Shown piece by piece: positions 57,627-64,000 of a stretch of DNA of 64,000 bases. The position numbers and the translations under genes are program-made. Location of the stretch: positions 7,409,141 to 7,473,140 of the forward strand of contig JAIOJX010000025.1 of assembly GCA_022376925.1 (NCBI GenBank). The letters run 5' to 3'. The notes under the pieces were generated by a model. That model had not been told where the DNA came from, ran no database searches, and was given only the letters and a program-made list of their open reading frames with translations. How positions within the stretch are numbered: position 1 is the stretch's first letter; each line of letters begins with the position of its first letter. Origin of the DNA: Tragulus kanchil (taxonomy: Eukaryota > Chordata > Mammalia > Artiodactyla > Tragulidae).

Positions 57627-59685
57627 GGTGACCAGTCCACCATACTAGCTACTGTTCTGACACTTTAAAACATTTATTAAAGAAGTATCTTTTTAATTTT
57701 GATTTTATCAAGACTTTTTATTCAGAAGTGAATATTCCATGTTATTAAATGCCATGTCCTCATTTTTGTATATGTGAAGGTAATGATGGATTGGAGTTTT
57801 TCTTCTTTGAACCATAGAGTTGATTATCTTAATAGGTTTTTTAATATTGAACCTTCTTTGACTTCCTGGAAGGAACTGTACTTGATTGTGGTTACGGTTC
57901 TTTTATTATACTCATTAATCTGTTTGCTGTTATTAAGACTCTACATGTTTATAAATGAAGTGCAGTTTTCTTTTTTGTGATGCATTTATTAGATTTTGGT
58001 GTTAGTTTTAACTCTCTGTCAGAGCAAAATTTCTAATGGAACAGCCTTTGTCTTAAAGGACATGTATCATTGCTGAATTCTGGCTGGATTTTTTTTTTTA
58101 ACTTTGGTCTCTTTTTATTGGTTTTTCATTTATTTATTTTCGTTCATCTTTGTTCTTTAGCCTGTGTGGGCCTCCCACTGTAGTGGCCTCTCTCATTGCA
58201 GAGCACCAGCTCTGGGAGCACGTGCTCCAGAGCGCCAGCTTGTAATTGGACACATTGGTCCAGCTGCTTCGTGGCATGTAGGATCTTCCCAGGTCAGGGA
58301 TCGAACTGGCGCCCCTTGCACTGCAAGGTGGACTCTATCCACTGTACCACCAGGGAAGCCCCTCTGGTTGGATTTTTACTTCTTTTTCTCAAGCCCTTTT
58401 TACTTCCTAGATACCTCACTCTATCATTCCCCCAAATTTTCCTATCGCCTCAAGACTCCAAACACACCTCTTTTATTGATTCACAATGCAACACAGGTAG
58501 CTTCTGACCTGGCCTCCAGAGAGTCCCACTTCCTGGTAGTTATGCTTGCTTGTAATCCCCTCATCTTAAATGTGAGATGGACCTGTGACCTGTTTCCAAA
58601 GATAAGAATGCATCCATCAAGATGTGGGAAACAGACTCTTTTCTCTTAATGGGAGGAGAGGTAACGTGGCATTCAAAAGGCATGAATAAAGGGAGGCTGT
58701 CAAGGAAATGCCAGGTGACCAGTCCACCATACTAGCTACTGTTCTGACACTTTAAAACATTTATTAAAGAAGTATCTTTTTAATTTTGATTTTATCAAGA
58801 CTTTTTATTCAGAAGTGAATATTCCATGTTATTAAATGCCATTTCCTCATTTTTGTATATGTGAAGGTGATGATGGATTGGAATTTTTCTTCTTTGAACC
58901 ATAGAGTTGATTATCTTAATAGGTTTTTTAATATTGAACCTTCTTTGACTTCCTGGAAGGAACTGTACTTGATTGTGGTTACGGTTCTTTTATTATACTC
59001 ATTAATCTGTTTGCTGTTATTAAGACTCTACATGTTTATAAATGAAGTGCAGTTTTCTTTTTTGTGATGCATTTATTAGATTTTGGTGTTAGTTATAACT
59101 CTCTGTCAGAGCAAAATTTCTAATGGAACAGCCTTTGTCTTAAAGGACATGTATCATTGCTGAATTCTGGCTGGATTTTTTTTTTTAATTTTGGTCTCTT
59201 TTTATTGTTTTTTCATTTATTTATTTTCGTTCATCTTTGTTCTTTAGCCTGTGTGGGCCTCCCACTGTAGTGGCCTCTCTCATTGCAGAGCACCAGCTCT
59301 GGGAGCACGTGCTCCAGAGCGCCGGCTTGTAATTGGACACATTGGTCCAGCTGCTTCGTGGCATGTAGGATCTTCCCAGGTCAGGGATCGAACTGGCGCC
59401 CCTTGCACTGCAAGGTGGACTCTATCCACTGTACCACCAGGGAAGCCCCTCTGGTTGGATTTTTACTTCTTTTTCTCAAGCCCTTTTTACTTCCTAGATA
59501 CCTCACTCTATCATTCCCCCAAATTTTCCTATCGCCTCAAGACTCCAAACACACCTCTTTTATTGATTCACAATGCAACACAGGTAGCTTCTGACCTGGC
59601 CTCCAGAGAGTCCCACTTCCTGGTAGTTATGCTTGCTTGTAATCCCCTCATCTTAAATGTGAGATGGACCTGTGACCTGTTTCCA
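57531..59685. repeat. Direct duplication D16 (57531..58599 and 58618..59685)
   Basis: Offset 1087, with about 18 unmatched bases. Each copy carries a full minus-strand SINE of the lineage-specific family, identical apart from a few substitutions. Confidence 0.95.
58096..58362 (-). repeat. Lineage-specific tRNA-Glu SINE, subfamily A (copy at 59183..59449)
   Basis: GGTTTTTCATTTATTTATTTT tail, GCCTCCCACTGTAGTGGCCTC body and CCACTGTACCACCAGGGAAGC head. Flanks TCTGGCTGGATTTTT and TCTGGTTGGATTTTT form the target-site duplication. The second copy belongs to D16. Confidence 0.92.
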
Positions 59686-60085
59686 ATGAGGAGAATAGGG
59701 CAAAGATCCAAGAATGTCACATCCATGGTTAGGTTATATAAGATAGTAACTCCTCTCTTGTTAACACACGACTTATAGACTGATAACACCCATGTTGGAG
59801 ATCCCTACATGCTAAGGAAATGAGGGCGAACTATGGCCAACAGCCCTCAGTCCAATAACCTTGAAGAACTAAAACCACCAGATCCTTCCCTAGTTATATC
59901 TTCATGTGAAATCCCAGCCTAGGCCAGAGCTTTATTGCACTCTTGGGAGAGACTGGGAGGCATAGAACCCAGCTGAACATTTCTGGATTCTGGACTTATA
60001 GGAACTGTGAAATAGTAAATGTGTATCATTTTAAGCTACTAAACTTGTGGTAATTTGTTAGTAATAGATAACTAATAAACATTGA
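59686..60085. other. Intergenic stretch, nothing firmly recognised
   Basis: No gene. Possibly an old repeat, not assigned. Confidence 0.4.
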
Positions 60086-62209
60086 ATAATAGATTCTCAG
60101 AGTGGGAAGAACTTTTAAACAAATCACACAGTCCAACCTTTTTTTGTTAAAATTAATTTTTGTTATTGGAGTATAGCTGGTTTACAATGTTGTGTTAGTT
60201 TCTGCTGTACAGCAAGTTGAGTCAGTTATACATGTATGTGTATCCATTGTACCTGAGTCTAAAACACTTACCCACTGTTTTTCAGATTCTATTCCCATAT
60301 AACTCACTATAGAGCATTAAGTAGAGTTCCCTGTGATATAGGAACACAGGCAGGTTCTTGTTAGTTATCTATTCTGTATATAGTAGTGTGTATATGCACA
60401 CAGTCCACCCATGTACTCTAATGTGACTCTCCATTAAGTACATGTCTAGCTTATGTTTAAATGGCTCAGATGACAAAACTTACTGCTACAAAACGTAGTC
60501 CATTCCATCTTGAGGAAATTACAATTTTTAGGGAAACATTCATTTTAATAAGTTAAATATTTTATTCACAGATCCTGAATTTTATCTGGGTGTTATATCT
60601 ATTTTTTATTACACATAATAACCATTAAGTTATTCCCAGTTCTTCCAAAATTCCCAACATGATATGTTTTTTGCCCTCTCTTATTATCTTTGTCCCTCTT
60701 TCCTTAGCAATGTGCCCATAAATAACCTTAACGTTAAGGTTTGGTTTGTGTAGTACAAAGGAATAGGGCACTATCATTTAGAGTAATTAATGAGCCCACT
60801 GTTGAAATCATTATTTACTCATGTTGGGCTCACTCTAAGAGAAAATTTTTTTTTTCTATGAGCTGTACTAAGTCCTGTCTTTCCTATGTTATGTTTACCC
60901 TGCTGAATTTCTATTTATTCTATTGATTCACACCAAGAAGTTGATGTCTTCCTGGGTACTAATTTATCACCTAACATAGTCTCCTTTGATCCTAACTACA
61001 CATGTCCACAGATTTGATAGACACTTTTGTAACTTCTTCTACACTTTGAGTATAGTGTTAAGATGTGACCAAGACAAATCCATTTTTATGATTGATACCT
61101 ATTTATACATTAATATTCTTTAAATAATGCCCTTGTGAAAACTATTATAATAGATTCTCAGAGTGGGAAGAACTTTTAAACAAATCACACAGTCCAACCT
61201 TTTTTTGTTAAAATTAATTTTTGTTATTGGAGTATAGCTGGTTTACAATGTTGTGTTAGTTTCTGCTGTACAGCAAGTTGAGTCAGTTATACATGTATGT
61301 GTATCCATTGTACCTGAGTCTAAAACACTTACCCACTGTTTTTCAGATTCTACTCCCATATAACTCATTACAGAGCATTAAGTAGAGTTCCCTGTGATAT
61401 AGGAACACAGGCAGGTTCTTGTTAGTTATCTATTCTGTATATAGTAGTGTGTATATGCACACAGTCCACCCATGTACTCTAATGTGACTCTCCATTAAGT
61501 ACATGTCTAGCTTATGTTTAAATGGCGCAGATGACAAAACTCACTGCTACAAAACGTAGTCCATTCCATCTTGAGGAAATTATAATTTTTAGGGAAACAT
61601 TCATTTTAATAAGTTAAATATTTTATTCACAGATCCTGAATTTTATCTGGGTGTTATATCTATTTTTTATTACACATAATAACCATTAAGTTATTCCCAG
61701 TTCTTCCAAAATTCCCAACATGATATGTTTTTTGCCCTCTCTTATTATCTTTGTCCCTCTTTCCTTAGCAAGGTGCCCATAAATAACCTTAACGTTAAGG
61801 TTTGGTTTGTGTAGTACAAAGGAATGGGGCACTATCATTTAGAGTAATTAATGAGCCCACTGTTGAAATCATTATTTACTCATGTTGGGCTCACTGTAAG
61901 AGAAAATTTTTTTCTTCTATGAGCTGTACTAAGTCCTGTCTTTCCTATGTTATGTTTACCCTGCTGAATTTCCATTTATTCTATTGATTCACACCAAGAA
62001 GTTGATGTCTTCCTGGGTACTAATTTGTCACCTAACATAGTCTCCTTTGATCCTAACTACACATGTCCACAGATTTGATAGACACTTTTGTAACTTCTTC
62101 TACACTTTGAGTATAGTGTTACGATGTGACCAAGACAAATCCATTTTTATGATTGATACCTATTTATACATTAATATTCTTTAAATAATGCCCCTTGTGA
62201 AAACTATTA
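60086..62209. repeat. Direct duplication D17 (60086..61146 and 61147..62209)
   Basis: Offset 1061, abutting. This pair differs more than the others: about a dozen substitutions spread along the unit, mostly transitions, as two haplotypes would. It includes an L1 3' fragment. Confidence 0.94.
60148..60412 (-). repeat. L1 3'-UTR fragment (copy at ~61209..61473)
   Basis: GTTATTGGAGTATAGCTGGTT, TGTACAGCAAGTTGAGTCAG and GTAGAGTTCCCTGTGATATA are the artiodactyl L1 3' UTR, minus strand. The second copy is in D17. Confidence 0.78.
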
Positions 62210-62890
62210 CAATAGGCTTCTAAGTGTTGTCTCTGTCATTATTCTTCTTTAAATTCCTCCTTTAAAAGCAGCCACTTTATAGTTTTCTATTTTCTACTGA
62301 TACCTTCAAGCTTATCTTTTATTTATTTTGACAAAGTCAGCACAGTTCTTTTACTGGCTGTCTCTGAAATATTTTGGGGTCGCAAGTCTAGTTTCTTTAT
62401 ATTCCTCGTTTTCTTTCTGTGTAGATCATTATATTTGAAAACTATTTGTGGAAATAGTTTGAGGCCCAAGATGAAAGTATTCAACTCTAGAGAAAATTTT
62501 TTTTCTGTTTTTGCTAGTCTTCTGGGGACATTGATACCTTGAACAGTAAATTTAAGTCTCTAGGTAGCAATTAAATCAGAGACTTTAAGTTTTCTTCTGG
62601 GCGGTTTCCCTTCTGATTAGTGCCTATACTGAATGTTCAGCTCTTTGAAGAAGGGTTCTCAGTTTATTGAAAGGAGGGTCTTCTACTAAATTCTCCACTG
62701 AATCATCTCTCTTGTCCATCAAGGCTATCAAAACAAAGCTTCTGAATTACCCAGATAGGGAAAGGCCTTCAAGTCAAAAGCAGTTTCAATGTTCACTTAC
62801 CTTCTGTGTCCATTACCCTCCAGAGTTCTCATTTCCCTTCACTCTTGACCTCTTTAAACACTGTCTTATCTTAATGACTTTAAAAAGAGT
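62210..62890. other. Intergenic stretch, nothing recognised
   Basis: No gene or assigned repeat between D17 and the L1. Confidence 0.45.
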
Positions 62891-62894
62891 TTTT

Positions 62895-63770
62895 TCTTTT
62901 TCTTTTATTTTTACAGAGTTTTGTTGTTTACAGATATGTATACTCCCAGATTTTTCATATGTATATCCCTGGCCCCCTCCCTCCTCTATCCCCCTCCCTC
63001 ATCCCATCCCTCCAGGCCATCTCACAGGGCCCCTGTGGGATCCCCTATTCCCATAGTGTGATGACAATAGCTATCTTTTTCACATATGATAGTATAGGTT
63101 TCCATGTTACTCCCTCTACACCTGCCACCCACTGTTCATTCCCCACAATGTCTATATGCCTGTTCTCTACGTCTGTTTTTCCATCGCTTCGCTGTGTGTA
63201 TTATCATTATCATCTTACTAGATTCCATATATATGTGCTAGTATACTGTACTTGTCTTTCTCTTTTTGACTTACTTCACTTTGTATAATAGGTTTCAGAT
63301 CCATCCACCTCATTAGGGCTGATTCTTCCGCATTTCTTTTTACAGCTGAGAAGTACTCCATTGTATATATGTACCAGAGCTTTTTATGAATTCGTTTGTC
63401 AATGGACATCTAGGTTGCTTCCATGTTCTGGCTATTGTATAGAGAGCTGCAATGAACATTGGGGTACAGGTGCTTCTTTCAGTTTTGATTTCGTCAGGAT
63501 ATAGGCCTAATAGTGGGATTGCTGGGTCATATGGTGCTTCTATTTTTAGTTTTTTAAGGAATCTCCAGACTGTCTTCCATAGCAGCTGTATCAATTTACA
63601 TTCCCACCAGTAATACAAGAGTGTTCCCTTTTCTCTGCACCCTCTCCAGCATTTATTGCCTGTCGATTTGTTGATGATGGTCATTCTGACTGGTGTGAGG
63701 TGATATCTCATTGTGGTTTTGATTTGCATTTCTCTAATAATAAGCGGGATTGAGCATCATTTCATGTATT
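62895..63770 (-). mobile_element. 5'-truncated L1 (ORF2 C-terminus and 3' UTR)
   Basis: Minus-strand translation at 63340..63729 gives the L1 ORF2 C-terminal region, with [33 protein letters not shown] and [18 protein letters not shown]. The same protein continues in another frame at 63218..63409 ([26 protein letters not shown]), so at least one frameshift breaks it. A G-rich 3' UTR (C-rich on plus, 62960-63040) follows. Reverse transcriptase and endonuclease regions are absent. An inactive insertion. Confidence 0.93.
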
Positions 63771-63859
63771 TTTTTTGCCATCTGTATGTCTAAAAGAGGT
63801 TTCTTTTAAATATTTTGGTTATTTTCAGGAAGACAGTTGATTCAAATATCATAACCTAC

Positions 63860-63988
63860 CATTATACAGGAATCTACTTCACATCAGATCCTCACACTGT
63901 TACTTTGTAGCTGTGTGACTTTGGATAAATCATTTAAGCTCCATGAACTTCGGTTTCCTCATCTATAACATAGGGATAATAATAGTAC
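63860..63988 (+). repeat. MIR SINE fragment
   Basis: GTAGCTGTGTGACTTTGGAT, CATTTAAGCTCCATGAACTT and CGGTTTCCTCATCTATAACA are the MIR core. The window ends in an A run just after. Confidence 0.85.
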
Positions 63989-64000
63989 CTAAAAAAAAAA

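Noticed and set aside
1..62209. Tandem duplications as a biological amplification system or CRISPR-like array
   Set aside because: The units are ~1.1 kb, unrelated to each other, and each is doubled once or overlaps the next. There is no repeat-spacer structure, no shared end motif and no associated genes.
63218..63729. Minus-strand ORFs as a host gene
   Set aside because: They are the frameshifted C-terminus of L1 ORF2, with the enzymatic regions missing.

Overview
This window is mammalian nuclear DNA from a ruminant. Ruminant-restricted retroposons (Bov-tA, Bov-A and BovB/ART2-like fragments) lie beside artiodactyl tRNA-Glu SINEs (CHR/CHRS type), L1, L2, MIR and old Tigger DNA transposons. 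There are no prokaryotic features. Only one protein-coding exon can be supported: the first coding exon of TRPC3 on the minus strand (21641..21855), which encodes the N-terminal extension of the long TRPC3 isoform. It sits in a CpG island at about 20.5-22.2 kb and ends in a clean GTGAGT splice donor. The next TRPC3 exon is not in the window, so positions 1-21640 are intron 1, and everything right of about 22.3 kb is 5' flank or intergenic DNA.

Left to right: 1-7.5 kb is intron with three ~1.1-kb direct duplications. 7.5-14.3 kb is single-copy intron with a retroposed U6 copy (8116..8221), an old LINE-like block, and a Tigger element (10940..13637) that holds nested L1, Bov-A and SINE insertions. 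14.3-20.3 kb has three overlapping duplications. 20.5-22.3 kb is the TRPC3 CpG island, promoter and exon 1. 22.7-64 kb is repeat-rich intergenic DNA with eleven more duplications, a second Tigger interrupted by another repeat (29148..30240), and an L1 3' end on the minus strand (about 62.9-63.77 kb).

The dominant oddity is 17 separate head-to-tail direct duplications. Their periods fall in a narrow range of about 1052-1174 bp, they show 0-43 bp of unmatched bases at the junction, and mismatches are often concentrated beside that junction. They overlap one another to give triplications and ignore repeat boundaries. I read them as unmerged overlaps between adjacent assembly pieces, not biology. 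Collapsing them would shorten the window by roughly 18.8 kb. The best candidate for real novelty is a tRNA-Glu-derived SINE family with an unusual 3' body. It has about ten independent insertions here in two tail subfamilies, many with target-site duplications, and one sits inside a Bov-A element. I do not recognise it from cattle or sheep. No new multi-gene system is visible.
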